This document shows, piece after piece, positions 7,582-16,910 of a stretch of 53,065 bases of DNA. The position numbers and the translations under genes were made by a program. How positions within the stretch are numbered: position 1 is the first letter of the stretch; each line of letters starts with the position of its first letter. The DNA is taken from assembly GCA_937890395.1 (NCBI GenBank), contig CALACK010000039.1, forward strand, positions 1 to 53,065, written 5' to 3'. The stretch comes from an uncultured Acidimicrobiaceae bacterium (GTDB lineage Bacteria > Actinomycetota > Acidimicrobiia > Acidimicrobiales > Ilumatobacteraceae). The notes under the pieces were generated by a model. That model saw nothing but the letters and a program-made list of their open reading frames with translations. It was not told the origin of the DNA and ran no database searches.

Positions 7582-8733
7582 TTACAAACTAGACGATTCA
7601 AGCACCTGCTTGTATACCGCAATTGTTTGCTTATTAATAGTCGCTGATGAAAACTCATTCTCTGCGCGCTTGCGACCCTCTGCGGCCATTTTCAGTCGTA
7701 ATTGATCATCGTCAAGCAAACGAATTAACGCTGCGGTCAATGCTCCGACATTTTTCGGCTGAACTAGTAGACCATTTCTTCCGTCTTCTACGGCTTCTCG
7801 ACAACCTGGGACATTTGTTGCAACGACTGCACGCTGCGTGGCGCCCGCTTCAACGAATACTTTGCCGAAACCTTCTCTGTACGACGGTAAACAAACTATG
7901 TGACATTGCTTCAAAATCTCGGCCACATCGTTTCGATAACCGAGCCATTTAATTACGCCTGTTGTGGCCCAATCTTGTAATTGTTGAGACGTTAATGATG
8001 CTGGATTACCAAGATCAACATCTCCAACCAACCAAAACTCAATATTTGGATGTGTCTTTCTGATCTGATTGGCACTTTCAACAAACTCAAAAACGCCTTT
8101 ATCGATAAGCATTCGTGCGACAAGTACAACAACTTTGTTTCCTTCGGGTTCAGGTGATGCTTTAAAGATTTCTAAATTGACGCCGGTACCCCGAATTAAA
8201 ACAATTTGATTTCGATTCAGAAATTCTCCTTCTACGAGACTTGCTAGGTCATCTGAGTTCTCAATGATTGTGGTCGCGTGACGCCGACCCAATAAAGTTC
8301 CAAGCATCATTCGTACTGCTGGACGCAATAGTCGGGCGCGTAGATCATTGGACGCAAACAAATAACCCATTCCAACTGGTGCATTTATTATTTTTGCCGC
8401 TGGATAAAAAAAGCTAGCGAGTGAACCCAAAACAATTGGCTTAATCGCAATTAGATGCACGATATTAGGTTTGAAATCACGAAAAACTTTGCCGAGTTTC
8501 CAAATTGACCAGAGTGCACTAAACGGGTTTGTGCCGCTTCGAGAAATATTATGAGGTATTACGCGCAAACCTTCGCGCTCAATTATCTCTCTGTGTGTCG
8601 TGCACCGAACGTGCACCGCAACTTCGAACCCCGCTTGGCGCGCAGCAACCGCCCGATCAAGAAATAATGCTGCGAATGCCCAGTCTTCAGTAAATATGAA
8701 CAGAACTCTCTTTTTTTGTTCTGAATCAGACAT
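7582..8733 (-). CDS. GT4-family glycosyltransferase
   Basis: A 383-residue glycosyltransferase with GT-B fold. The N-terminal domain begins RVLFIFTEDWAFAALFLDRAVAARQAGF. The C-terminal nucleotide-sugar domain has VVLVARMLIDKGVFEFVESA near residue 205 and the retaining-GT4 E-x7-E motif within SYREGFGKVFVEAGATQRAVV near 295. It resembles enzymes that extend capsule or glycoprotein glycans from UDP-sugars (PglA/CapJ-like), but donor and acceptor cannot be read. It is the third gene of a minus-strand unit after the DegT-like and FemAB-like genes, 37 bases downstream of the latter. Confidence 0.88.
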   Translation of the reverse strand: MSDSEQKKRVLFIFTEDWAFAALFLDRAVAARQAGFEVAVHVRCTTHREIIEREGLRVIPHNISRSGTNPFSALWSIWKLGKVFRDFKPNIVHLIAIKPIVLGSLASFFYPAAKIINAPVGMGYLFASNDLRARLLRPAVRMMLGTLLGRRHATTIIENSDDLASLVEGEFLNRNQIVLIRGTGVNLEIFKASPEPEGNKVVVLVARMLIDKGVFEFVESANQIRKTHPNIEFWLVGDVDLGNPASLTSQQLQDWATTGVIKWLGYRNDVAEILKQCHIVCLPSYREGFGKVFVEAGATQRAVVATNVPGCREAVEDGRNGLLVQPKNVGALTAALIRLLDDDQLRLKMAAEGRKRAENEFSSATINKQTIAVYKQVLESSSL

Positions 8734-8770
8734 TAATCACCTCAACTTGAGCGCAACAGACATGCGATAA

Positions 8771-9784
8771 TTACGAAATTCGCCGCTGGATAAGCCTACT
8801 TGCGAGTGGCCTAAACCAAGATGGCGATGAAATTTCCCATTCTCCTTGATACTCAATCGGTGTGGCACCGGTTCCATTTTTAAAATCATAAACGCCTTTA
8901 TTTTTTTCTGGATCAATCCCACTTAGGTCAATTTGTTGCACCCCTGCCTCAAAACATTTCTGAGCGAGATGCCAAAAAACTGCGTACGAAGCATAAGTTT
9001 TTCTGCCCGCTGGTGTCGTCAGAGCAATAAAATCCCATGCAAGGTTTTCAAAAATTAACGCCCCGCGAATTGCTAATGGATCGCCGTTGAGGTCATCAAG
9101 TCGAATTAACAGAAGTTGACTGCCGAAGACCGAAATTACGCTCTGTAAATCTGAAACAGATCGTTGTAACGAAAGACCTACGATCTTCTTGTACTCATCC
9201 ATGAGTTCGTATGCACTTGAAATCTCCTGCGGGTTCGGATTCTCCCATACATAAGGTGCCCTAACATTTTTGGCCGAGCGTTTTAGGTTACGTTTCCAAT
9301 TAGGGGAACACTTTTCAACCCGAGTTTGTTGATCAGTGTTGAGCAAATAAATCATGCTTAGTGCTGCGCCAATTACGTTTTTAGCTTTCTTCCACTTACG
9401 GAGATTTAATTTCGCCTCTAATTCATTTGTCGCTTGCAGTGTTATCGATGCGCGGAGATAAATCACTGAGGCGCCCAAGTGTTGTTTTATCGCCTGCACA
9501 AAGCTTTTACCAATTGTTCCTAGGTCACCCAACGGCCCGCCTGGTATCCAAACAACAAAAGACCTAAACGGCCCTGAACGAACTAAACACTGGGCAATAG
9601 TCGTCGTTAGTTCATTTGACGTATAAATAAACCGGAATGTCTGCCAACCAGCATTTGATTTGTGAACAGCCCATTGCGCAGATTGGTAGACATTTCGACC
9701 TCCGAGGCTGGCGACTTTTATATTCCACTCGGCATTAGTTCCCGTCCAAAAAGACCAAACACCCTCACTGACGGAATTCTTCAT
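8771..9784 (-). CDS. FemAB/FemX-like aminoacyltransferase (GNAT fold)
   Basis: A 337-residue protein of the peptidoglycan-bridge FemAB class. The C-terminal domain shows YASYAVFWHLAQKCFEAGVQQIDLSG followed by NKGVYDFKNGTGATPIEYQGEW, the usual FemAB signature. The charged block WKRNLKRSAKN near the middle matches the part preceding the second GNAT domain. Such enzymes use aminoacyl-tRNA to add amino acids to lipid II or to other glycans. I set the start at the ATG at 9784 because it overlaps the stop of the upstream gene as ATGA; a start at 9802 would add six residues. The tight link to a sugar-aminotransferase-like gene suggests it may acylate an amino sugar rather than a peptide bridge. Confidence 0.75.
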   Translation of the reverse strand: MKNSVSEGVWSFWTGTNAEWNIKVASLGGRNVYQSAQWAVHKSNAGWQTFRFIYTSNELTTTIAQCLVRSGPFRSFVVWIPGGPLGDLGTIGKSFVQAIKQHLGASVIYLRASITLQATNELEAKLNLRKWKKAKNVIGAALSMIYLLNTDQQTRVEKCSPNWKRNLKRSAKNVRAPYVWENPNPQEISSAYELMDEYKKIVGLSLQRSVSDLQSVISVFGSQLLLIRLDDLNGDPLAIRGALIFENLAWDFIALTTPAGRKTYASYAVFWHLAQKCFEAGVQQIDLSGIDPEKNKGVYDFKNGTGATPIEYQGEWEISSPSWFRPLASRLIQRRIS

Positions 9785-10761
9785 AAGAAATTTACCAGCC
9801 ATAAATTCGAATAGTGATCTGGGGCATCTGCTAAAACTGCTTCAGGCAAATCTGGCCAGCGAATTACTTCTACACCAAAACCATTGACTATTCGCTGAAC
9901 ATCTTTTGCTGTTTCGGAGTCGCCAAAAAAAGGAAATCCGTACGGTGTGCAATTCTCAGGTAGACGACCATGAACCGGGGTGATCTTTGATTTATCGAGA
10001 GCCGAACTAACACGGCTATAAAGTTCGGTTCTTCGTTTTGCTTCATCTTGTTCGTCTAATTCTTGTATTTTTTTCATAGATGAATGACGCGGGCCGACTG
10101 GTACTACAACATCAGTTTCAGCAAGCGTTGTCGATGTTGTAATAAATTCACCTGTTGATAAAAATCTACGCAGACGCACAATTGCTCTCACCCAACGCAG
10201 TATTGGCAATCTAGTTAGGCGTTCAGCTTTTGAAAATTTATTTTGAAGAAAGTATCTTGCGCCTAATGGCTCATCGCTAAGCGGAAGTTGAGTTGGTATC
10301 ACCTCTGAGAGTTGTGTATCACTTACGTGCAATCTCGCTCCATCGGGGATTCGAATCGTTTTTCTTATACTCGTGATGCCTAGTGGTGCCCGATTACCAA
10401 GTAAAACCCCATCAATGTTTGCACTTAAATAACCGTGAGCATTATCTTCGATTAGTTTTACAGAAAATTTATTACAGTAATCAAAAAATGGTTCCAAGTC
10501 TTGTGGAAATCCAAAATAATTCACCGCGATAACTGCCTTAATCAGTGAAGCGTGCGGCAACGAAACGGGTGCAAGAGACTTATTGACTTGATAGAAAACC
10601 GGCTTTGCTCCAACTGTGTGAATCGATGAGAGAACATCTTTGCAAATTAATGCAGGTACAAGAACTTCGTCACCTGGCAATACATTGGCTAATCCCAATG
10701 CTTCAACGAGTGCCTGTCGTCCATAGGCGTAATAGCGGTAGGTGGCGTTTGATTGTCTCAA
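9781..10761 (-). CDS. DegT/DnrJ/EryC1/StrS-like PLP aminotransferase
   Basis: A 326-residue fold-type I PLP protein, shorter than the usual 360-400. The N-terminal YYAYGRQALVEALGLANVLPGDEVLVPALICKDVL corresponds to the G-R/T-A-L cofactor region. IEDNAHGYLS near residue 130 holds the Asp that contacts the PLP ring nitrogen, and SIRKTIRIPDGA near 162 supplies the likely Schiff-base Lys. These enzymes usually transfer an amino group to a 4-keto nucleotide sugar. The protein is divergent, so catalytic competence is not certain. It is the first gene of the unit and its stop overlaps the FemAB-like start (ATGA). Confidence 0.75.
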   Translation of the reverse strand: MRQSNATYRYYAYGRQALVEALGLANVLPGDEVLVPALICKDVLSSIHTVGAKPVFYQVNKSLAPVSLPHASLIKAVIAVNYFGFPQDLEPFFDYCNKFSVKLIEDNAHGYLSANIDGVLLGNRAPLGITSIRKTIRIPDGARLHVSDTQLSEVIPTQLPLSDEPLGARYFLQNKFSKAERLTRLPILRWVRAIVRLRRFLSTGEFITTSTTLAETDVVVPVGPRHSSMKKIQELDEQDEAKRRTELYSRVSSALDKSKITPVHGRLPENCTPYGFPFFGDSETAKDVQRIVNGFGVEVIRWPDLPEAVLADAPDHYSNLWLVNFL

Positions 10762-10946
10762 ACGAGGTCGTTTCGACGATCTTGAAGTTTTTGGATGTTT
10801 AGCGAACCGTAATGCATGGTCTCTATAACACTTACTTTATCGGTGGGCGTGGCTCAAAGAGGTTTAGATATTTGTTTCACCAATGCTGTTAATAAAGTGA
10901 ATTTGTTACGTGTTTGGTTTTTGATATTTTTTGTTAATAAACAAAA

Positions 10947-10972
10947 CCGGGCTTCTAATAATTTGAAGCGGG
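10947..10972 (-). terminator. Weak candidate terminator downstream of tRNA-Ile
   Basis: Read on the minus strand, GCTTC and GAAGC can pair across an AT-rich loop, with flanking C/G bases and then TTTTGTTT. It lies about 45 bases beyond the 3' end of tRNA-Ile and before the DegT-like gene. The stem is short and imperfect. Confidence 0.3.
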
Positions 10973-11014
10973 TTCTATCCAAGTAAATCTAGTGATGCTG
11001 AACTATCTATATTG

Positions 11015-11088
11015 TGGGGCTAACAAGAATCGAACTTGTGACCTCATCCTTATCAGGGATGCGCTCTAACCAACTGAGCTATAGCCCC
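11015..11088 (-). tRNA. tRNA-Ile (anticodon GAT)
   Basis: The reverse complement gives a 74-base cloverleaf. The acceptor is GGGGCTA/TAGCCCC, the D-arm is AGCTCAG, the anticodon loop is CTGATAA on a CATCC/GGATG stem, and the T-arm contains AGTTCGATTCT. The anticodon GAT reads ATC/ATT. It stands 25 bases after the DUF3566 gene. In many actinobacteria a tRNA-Ile follows gyrA and DUF3566, as here. Confidence 0.97.
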
Positions 11089-11112
11089 GATGTAATACGA
11101 GGACTTGCAAGG

Positions 11113-11544
11113 CTACTGCTGAGTTGCACCAGCCTCAACTACAGGATCATTGCTGGCTCGCACTTCTTCTTCAAGCACAGTAACCCGAATTCCTCCCACG
11201 AGGTCGGTAATCAGATTAAAAATAGTCGCAATCAACACCCATAACCCTGTAAACAAAATAACCATAAACAGCCCAAAAATACTCAGGTTTTTGAAAAGTG
11301 CTCCACCGTCAAACGAGAACGTTTCCCAACCAAATGACTCCATGAAGTTTTCAAGATTTTCAATCGTGCCAGTTGAATTAGCAACATTCCATAACAGAAC
11401 CAGCGAAATCAAAACCACAAAATATAAGACAAGGTGAAAAACCAGACCAACTTTAAATACCGACCATGGGTCAATATCTCGAATAACACGCGACACGCGC
11501 CTTACTCGGGGTCTACTTTTCGGAGTAACCTTCGATAACGTCAC
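11113..11544 (-). CDS. DUF3566 membrane protein
   Basis: A 143-residue protein with a basic N-terminus (KVTPKSRPRVRRVSRVIRDI), then WSVFKVGLVFHLVLYFVVLISLVLLW as a first membrane helix and IFGLFMVILFTGLWVLIATIFNLITDLVGG as a second. This is the layout of DUF3566, the actinobacterial family normally encoded just after gyrA. Its function is unknown, possibly cell-envelope or division related. Its ATG overlaps the stop of the TadE-like gene by four bases (11541-11544), so the two are co-translated. Confidence 0.88.
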   Translation of the reverse strand: MTLSKVTPKSRPRVRRVSRVIRDIDPWSVFKVGLVFHLVLYFVVLISLVLLWNVANSTGTIENLENFMESFGWETFSFDGGALFKNLSIFGLFMVILFTGLWVLIATIFNLITDLVGGIRVTVLEEEVRASNDPVVEAGATQQ

Positions 11545-11840
11545 CTTTGCAGTGTAGACAGACGGCTATCACTACTCGCCACGGCAAAAGCATCACGATA
11601 GACGCCACGAAACTGCACAACGACTTGACATTGGAGAGTCGTTGTAATTACAGAAACCAATTCGGCTTTGTTTTTGATAACTGTTTGCTCAATTGTATCT
11701 TGCCCATGGATTATGCATGAGAGTGCGCCAGCATCAGCAGCGGTTTGCGCACGTTGTGAACTAATAATTATATTTAATGAGTTACCCAAACCGGCAACTG
11801 TGAGAAATGTTGCACTTACGGCAACCATAATAAATAACAC
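11541..11840 (-). CDS. TadE/TadG-like helicase/secretion-neighbourhood protein
   Basis: A 99-residue protein. The hydrophobic N-terminal helix LFIMVAVSATFLTVAGLGNSLNIIISSQRAQTAADAGALS matches the N-terminus of TadE/TadG-like pilus proteins (RAQTAADAGALA-type motif). The GTG at 11840 is the only standard start in frame, but the frame continues upstream as NNENGSA, which looks like the usual polar segment before the helix, so the true start may be non-standard or the gene shortened. It lies between gyrA and DUF3566 with no tad pilus operon nearby. Confidence 0.6.
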   Translation of the reverse strand: MLFIMVAVSATFLTVAGLGNSLNIIISSQRAQTAADAGALSCIIHGQDTIEQTVIKNKAELVSVITTTLQCQVVVQFRGVYRDAFAVASSDSRLSTLQR

Positions 11841-11887
11841 AGCAGAGCCATTCTCATTGTTTTTGAAACTATTTTTAAAAAAAATAA

Positions 11888-14464
11888 TTAAACTTCGTCA
11901 GTAGCCAAGATTGGTGCTACCGAAGCAACAACTTGCCCTTCACCAAGACTCATCACCCGCACACCAGTTGCGGCACGACCTTGGATCGAAATGTCCTTAA
12001 CTGGCGTTCTAATAGTTGTGCCCGCAGAAGATACAGCAACTATCTCATCATCTTCACCAACCATAAATGCCGCTACCACGTGACCTTTTTTGCCAGTGAG
12101 TTTGATGCCGATCATTCCTAAACCACCTCTGCCTTTGCGCATGAAATTATTTAGAGGAGTTCGCTTGCCATAACCAGACTCAGTCATAATCAGCAATGAA
12201 GATCCTGTTTTGGCGATGTCCATTGACACGACTTCGTCGCTTGCACGAAGCCGCATGCCGCGCACTCCGGCAGCTGACCTGCCCATTGGTCGAACTTGTT
12301 TTTCTGAGAATCGAATCGTTAAACCATCTCGGCTAATAATAAACACATCGTGAGTCCCGTGTGTTTCAATAACGCGGATCAACTCATCTTTTGGTCGCAG
12401 TTTGACGGCAATCAAACCATCTCGACGAGACGAATCGTATTCATCAAAAGCTGTTTTTTTAACTTGACCTTGTTTTGTAACAAAGAATAAAAACCGCTTA
12501 CCAGGAAACTCGCGCGTATCAATAATTGCTTGAATCGTTTCGCCTGACTTCAATGGCAAGAGGTTAACAATCGGAATACCTTTGGCAGTGCGTTCACGCT
12601 CAGGAATATCTAATGATCGAAGGCGATATACCCGACCACGGTTTGAGAAAAATAATAGATACGAGTGCGTCGTCGTGAAAATAACATTTCGCACAATGTC
12701 AGCATCTTTCATCTTTGCGCCACTAACACCACGACCGCCACGGCTTTGTGACCTAAATGAATCTGCCGAAACTGACTTAATATATTGCGCTTGCGTCATG
12801 ACGATTACAAGTTCTTTGTCATCAACGAGATCTTCAATGCTCATCTCACCAACATCGGCAGTAATTTTGCAAACTCGATCTGTGGCGAACGTTTCACGCA
12901 CGGCACTGAGTTCTTGTGAAATTACTGCTCGCAGTTTTTTGTCGTCTGCGAGTATTGCTTTAAGTTCTTTAATCCGTGCTTGAACATCTTTTTGCTCTGT
13001 TTCAAGATCAATTCGCGACAAACGTGTAAGTTGTCGCAGTTGCATATCTAAAATATCGATGGCTTGGCGTTCGCTAAATCCAAACTGTTTACCCATCAAG
13101 GCTGCCTTAGCAGAGTTGCCATCTTCGCTTCCACGAATAACTTTGATCACTTCATCGATGACATTAAGAGCCTTAAGTCGGCCTTCAAGAATATGTCCAC
13201 GATCTTGTGCTTTCGTCAGACGATAATTACTGCGTCTTGTGATCACATCTATTTGATGACGAACATAACCCTGCAGCGCATCACGAAGGTTTATAACTCG
13301 TGGAACTCCATCAACTAGCGCAACCATGTTCACTGGGAAACTTGTTTGTAAGGTTGTTAACTTAAACAAATTATTCATCACTACGTTTGAATTGGCGTCA
13401 CGTTTAAGGGTGATGATTAAATTTGTTTCGCCACCCGAAGAGTTGTCGTTAACATCGGCGATGCCATCTAGAACTCCACCATCAACAAGTTCTTGAATTC
13501 GCGCAGCAATTGCTGAGCAACTCGCCTGATATGGCAATTCGGTCACCACAATTCTCATCTGATTGCGTTGACCCTCTTCGATTGCAACTTTTGCGCGCAT
13601 CTTGATGCTTCCGCGACCGGTTTTATAGGCGTCGTTGATCCCGGTGCGACCGAGAATCAAACCGCCTGTTGGAAAGTCAGGTCCTTTTACAAATTTCATC
13701 AAGTCAGCAATCGACGCATCGGGATGATTAATTAAGTACAGCGTTGCATCAACAACTTCGCCCAAATTGTGAGGAGGAATACTCGTTGCCATACCAACCG
13801 CAATGCCTTGTGAACCATTGACAAGTAAGTTTGGAAACCGTGCAGGTAGCACCGATGGCTCTTCAGATGTGCCGTCGTAGTTTGCAATTAAATCAACTGT
13901 GTCTTCGTCAATATCGGCAAGTAACTGCATTGCAAGTGGGTGCAACCGCGACTCGGTGTAACGACTCGCAGCAGGCCCAAAGTCTGGTGAACCATAGTTG
14001 CCGTGAAAATCAATCAATGGGTGCCGCAACGAAAATGGTTGGGCCATACGGACAAGAGCGTCATAGATCGCACCGTCACCGTGCGGGTGATATCTCGCCA
14101 TCGTGTCACCAGTTACGCGAGCACACTTAACGAACGGTCGATCTGGGCGGAAACCTTGTTGATGCATATCCCAGATGATTCGGCGGTGAACAGGTTTTAA
14201 ACCGTCACGCACATCGGGCAAAGCACGAGACATAATAACTGACATTGCGTAATCAAGAAAAGAACGCTCCATCTCGTCTTGTAACTGAACCGGCTGAACA
14301 CTCACACCCGGTGCGAGCGGTAATTGAGCAACACCAACATTTTTTGTATTTGGCTTTGGGATCGACTTCTTGGCGAGTTTCTTCGCTGGCTTAGCGGCGC
14401 TTTTATTAGTGCCTTTACTAGTTTTTTTACTAGTCGAATTTTTTTTAGATTTTTTTGCTGCCAT
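11888..14464 (-). CDS. gyrA: DNA gyrase subunit A
   Basis: An 858-residue protein. Residues 1-40 are a Lys/Ser-rich tail. The breakage-reunion domain starts at the [20 protein letters not shown] region (about residue 65). The active-site Tyr is in AASRYTESR. The quinolone-determining segment reads [11 protein letters not shown], with Gly where E. coli has Ser83. The C-terminal beta-pinwheel carries a GyrA box, QSRGGRG. The protein nicks and passes DNA with GyrB to introduce negative supercoils. It is followed by the TadE-like gene and DUF3566 and lies 53 bases after gyrB, the standard actinobacterial order. The basic tail is longer than in most GyrA proteins. Confidence 0.97.
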   Translation of the reverse strand: MAAKKSKKNSTSKKTSKGTNKSAAKPAKKLAKKSIPKPNTKNVGVAQLPLAPGVSVQPVQLQDEMERSFLDYAMSVIMSRALPDVRDGLKPVHRRIIWDMHQQGFRPDRPFVKCARVTGDTMARYHPHGDGAIYDALVRMAQPFSLRHPLIDFHGNYGSPDFGPAASRYTESRLHPLAMQLLADIDEDTVDLIANYDGTSEEPSVLPARFPNLLVNGSQGIAVGMATSIPPHNLGEVVDATLYLINHPDASIADLMKFVKGPDFPTGGLILGRTGINDAYKTGRGSIKMRAKVAIEEGQRNQMRIVVTELPYQASCSAIAARIQELVDGGVLDGIADVNDNSSGGETNLIITLKRDANSNVVMNNLFKLTTLQTSFPVNMVALVDGVPRVINLRDALQGYVRHQIDVITRRSNYRLTKAQDRGHILEGRLKALNVIDEVIKVIRGSEDGNSAKAALMGKQFGFSERQAIDILDMQLRQLTRLSRIDLETEQKDVQARIKELKAILADDKKLRAVISQELSAVRETFATDRVCKITADVGEMSIEDLVDDKELVIVMTQAQYIKSVSADSFRSQSRGGRGVSGAKMKDADIVRNVIFTTTHSYLLFFSNRGRVYRLRSLDIPERERTAKGIPIVNLLPLKSGETIQAIIDTREFPGKRFLFFVTKQGQVKKTAFDEYDSSRRDGLIAVKLRPKDELIRVIETHGTHDVFIISRDGLTIRFSEKQVRPMGRSAAGVRGMRLRASDEVVSMDIAKTGSSLLIMTESGYGKRTPLNNFMRKGRGGLGMIGIKLTGKKGHVVAAFMVGEDDEIVAVSSAGTTIRTPVKDISIQGRAATGVRVMSLGEGQVVASVAPILATDEV

Positions 14465-14517
14465 AGTTTTGTTGTCCTGATTAAAAGTAGGTTTAAAAAG
14501 CTTGTTTCATGTGTTGT

Positions 14518-16500
14518 TTAGAAGTCGAGGTTTCTTACATCGCGCGCGTTTTTTTGGATAAATGCTTTGCGGCTTTCAACGTCATCGCCCATTAATACAC
14601 TCATCACATTTTCGGCTTCCGCAGCTTCTTCAACATTGACCTGTAGCAAAGTTCTAGTTCCGGCATCCATTGTGGTGCTACGAAGTTCTTGCCAATCCAT
14701 TTCACCTAGACCTTTTAGGCGTTGAAACTCTTTCTTATGGTTGGGGTTTGCAGTTAAAAACTTTTCTTTTGCTGATTCGTCTTTAAGGTATTTCTTCTCT
14801 TTTCCAACTTCGGTTGAAAATAAAGGTGGTTGAGCGATATAAATGAATCCACTTTCAACCATCGGTCGCATTTGACGATAGAAAAATGTCAGAAGCAATG
14901 TTCGAATATGGCTACCGTCGACATCTGCGTCAGCCAGAATAATCACTTTGTGATATCGCGCTTTGTCAGCGACGAATTCGTCGTTACCGACTCCACCGCC
15001 GATTGCAGTGATCAAAGCTTGTACTTCGGTATTCTTTAACATTTTGTCTAAACGTGCACGCTCTACATTTAAAATCTTTCCACGGATGGGCAAAATCGCT
15101 TGCTTCTGCGGGTCACGCGCATCTACGGCGGTGCCACCAGCGGAGTCACCCTCAACAATAAATAATTCGCTTTCGGCCGGATTCGAACTTTGACAATCTT
15201 TGAGTTTGTCCGGCATTCCTGCACCCGACAAAGCGGTTTTTCGACGAACGGCGTTTCGCGCATTCTTTGCTGCAATTCGCGCCTGTGCAGCCGCTACTGC
15301 TTTTTTGATAATTCGGTTTGCTTCAGTTGGATTCTCAAGTAACCATTCTTCAAGTTTTGTATTCGTTTCTTTTTGAACAAACGATCGAATTGATACGTTG
15401 CCAAGTTTCGCCTTTGTTTGGCCTTCAAACTGTGGTTCACGCAATTTAACGGCGATGATTGCGGTGAGACCTTCGCGAATATCTTCACCGAGTAAGTTTT
15501 CGTCTTTTTCTTTTAATCCACCTGATGACCGTGCGTACTTGTTTAACACCGAAGTTAAAGCTGTTTTGAAACCTTCGACATGCATACCGCCCTCAACTGT
15601 TGAGATGCCGTTGGCGTATCCAAAAATACCTTCGTAGTAACCGGTGTTCCATTGAAGGGCGATCTCTAATGTCTGATCAGCTTCGCTTGCTTCGTAATGT
15701 GCGACTTTATTAAAAAGTGATTCGCGCGCAATATTCAAATGCTTGACGAAATCGACAATGCCGCCTTTGTATTGATAGATGACATTGTCTTTTTTATCTT
15801 TGCGTTTGTCTTCGAAGATCACTTCTAGGTTGCGATTTAGAAATGCAATCGTCTGCAATCGTTCGAGCACAGTACGCGCCACGAATTCGACACCTTCCGA
15901 CGCAAAAATTATTGGGTCTGGCCAAAAACTAATTGTTGTTCCAGTTTTTGCTTTCGAAGTCGAGGCTCCAACTTTTTGAATTTTGGTTTTTGGGTTTCCA
16001 CCGTCAATGAATTCTTGTTTATATTTTGCTCCATCACGATCAATTTCCGCAATAAGTCGCCTAGAAAGCGCGTTGACAACGCTTACACCCACACCGTGTA
16101 ATCCACCGGAGACTTTGTAACCTTCACCACCGAACTTGCCGCCTGCGTGCAATACCGTGAGCACCACTTCGAGGGCACTTTTACCTTTGTGTGGACCGGA
16201 TGGATAAGGGTCAACAGGGATACCACGACCATTGTCATGTACAGAGCACGAACCGTCTTCGTTAATTGTCACCGTGATGGTTGTGCAATACCCAGCCATT
16301 GCTTCGTCAACAGAGTTGTCGACTACTTCCCAAATTAAGTGATGCAAACCAGTCAAACCAGTTGACCCGATATACATTCCGGGACGTTTACGAACCGGGT
16401 CTAATCCTTCGAGAACTTGAATGTCTTTAGCACCGTAAGAGGCTGGCGTAATTTTTGCTGAACCGATTTTTTTTGCGGGTTTAGCTTTGGTTACTGCCAT
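14518..16500 (-). CDS. gyrB: DNA gyrase subunit B
   Basis: A 660-residue GHKL ATPase subunit. The ATP site includes EVVDNSVDEAMAGY, the DNGRGIPVD motif and GGLHGVGVSVVNALS. The transducer follows, and the TOPRIM domain has EGDSAGG and DADVDGSHIRTLL. The C-terminal tail is the short, actinobacterial type ending in RKAFIQKNARDVRNLDF. The N-terminus has a short basic leader (TKAKPAKKIGSAK). It is transcribed with gyrA away from the origin on the leading strand. Confidence 0.97.
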   Translation of the reverse strand: MAVTKAKPAKKIGSAKITPASYGAKDIQVLEGLDPVRKRPGMYIGSTGLTGLHHLIWEVVDNSVDEAMAGYCTTITVTINEDGSCSVHDNGRGIPVDPYPSGPHKGKSALEVVLTVLHAGGKFGGEGYKVSGGLHGVGVSVVNALSRRLIAEIDRDGAKYKQEFIDGGNPKTKIQKVGASTSKAKTGTTISFWPDPIIFASEGVEFVARTVLERLQTIAFLNRNLEVIFEDKRKDKKDNVIYQYKGGIVDFVKHLNIARESLFNKVAHYEASEADQTLEIALQWNTGYYEGIFGYANGISTVEGGMHVEGFKTALTSVLNKYARSSGGLKEKDENLLGEDIREGLTAIIAVKLREPQFEGQTKAKLGNVSIRSFVQKETNTKLEEWLLENPTEANRIIKKAVAAAQARIAAKNARNAVRRKTALSGAGMPDKLKDCQSSNPAESELFIVEGDSAGGTAVDARDPQKQAILPIRGKILNVERARLDKMLKNTEVQALITAIGGGVGNDEFVADKARYHKVIILADADVDGSHIRTLLLTFFYRQMRPMVESGFIYIAQPPLFSTEVGKEKKYLKDESAKEKFLTANPNHKKEFQRLKGLGEMDWQELRSTTMDAGTRTLLQVNVEEAAEAENVMSVLMGDDVESRKAFIQKNARDVRNLDF

Positions 16501-16577
16501 TTTTGATATACCTTTTCGGATGTTTTGGGTTGATATTTAGATGAAAAATCACTAAACAAGCCTTCTTATTCTACTAT

Positions 16578-16910
16578 CTAGTTGTTCGCGCGCCCTGACT
16601 TAACTCTGATGTCTATCCCACTAATTGTTGTGCCGGTGTGATGGCTCAAAGTTGTGCAAATATCTCGCTCAAGAAACTTCATGTGAGTTGACCATGCTGG
16701 GTCGTCGACTTCAATTAGCAGACGACCGCGGTCAAGTTTTATCGGTGACACATGTTGTGCCACTTGCTCGCCTACAAGTTCTTTCCATAATCCGAAAACC
16801 CCTGAAACTGTGTCAATATTTGGTGAACCAAGTCTTTGAAGCAACCGATTTACTTCTTCGCCCAACGATGTGCTGTGACTTTCGTCTTGAAAATCATCAT
16901 GACCACTCAT
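16578..16910 (-). CDS. DUF721 (DciA-like) protein
   Basis: A 110-residue protein. The pattern VFGLWKELVGEQVAQHVSPIKLDRGRLLIEVDDPAWSTHMKFLE is the DUF721 core, a KH-like fold. In many bacteria DUF721 proteins act as DciA, loading the replicative helicase DnaB; that role is plausible here because no dnaC or dnaI is visible. The start overlaps the recF stop by four bases, the conserved recF-DUF721-gyrB arrangement (Rv0004 position). Confidence 0.9.
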   Translation of the reverse strand: MSGHDDFQDESHSTSLGEEVNRLLQRLGSPNIDTVSGVFGLWKELVGEQVAQHVSPIKLDRGRLLIEVDDPAWSTHMKFLERDICTTLSHHTGTTISGIDIRVKSGRANN

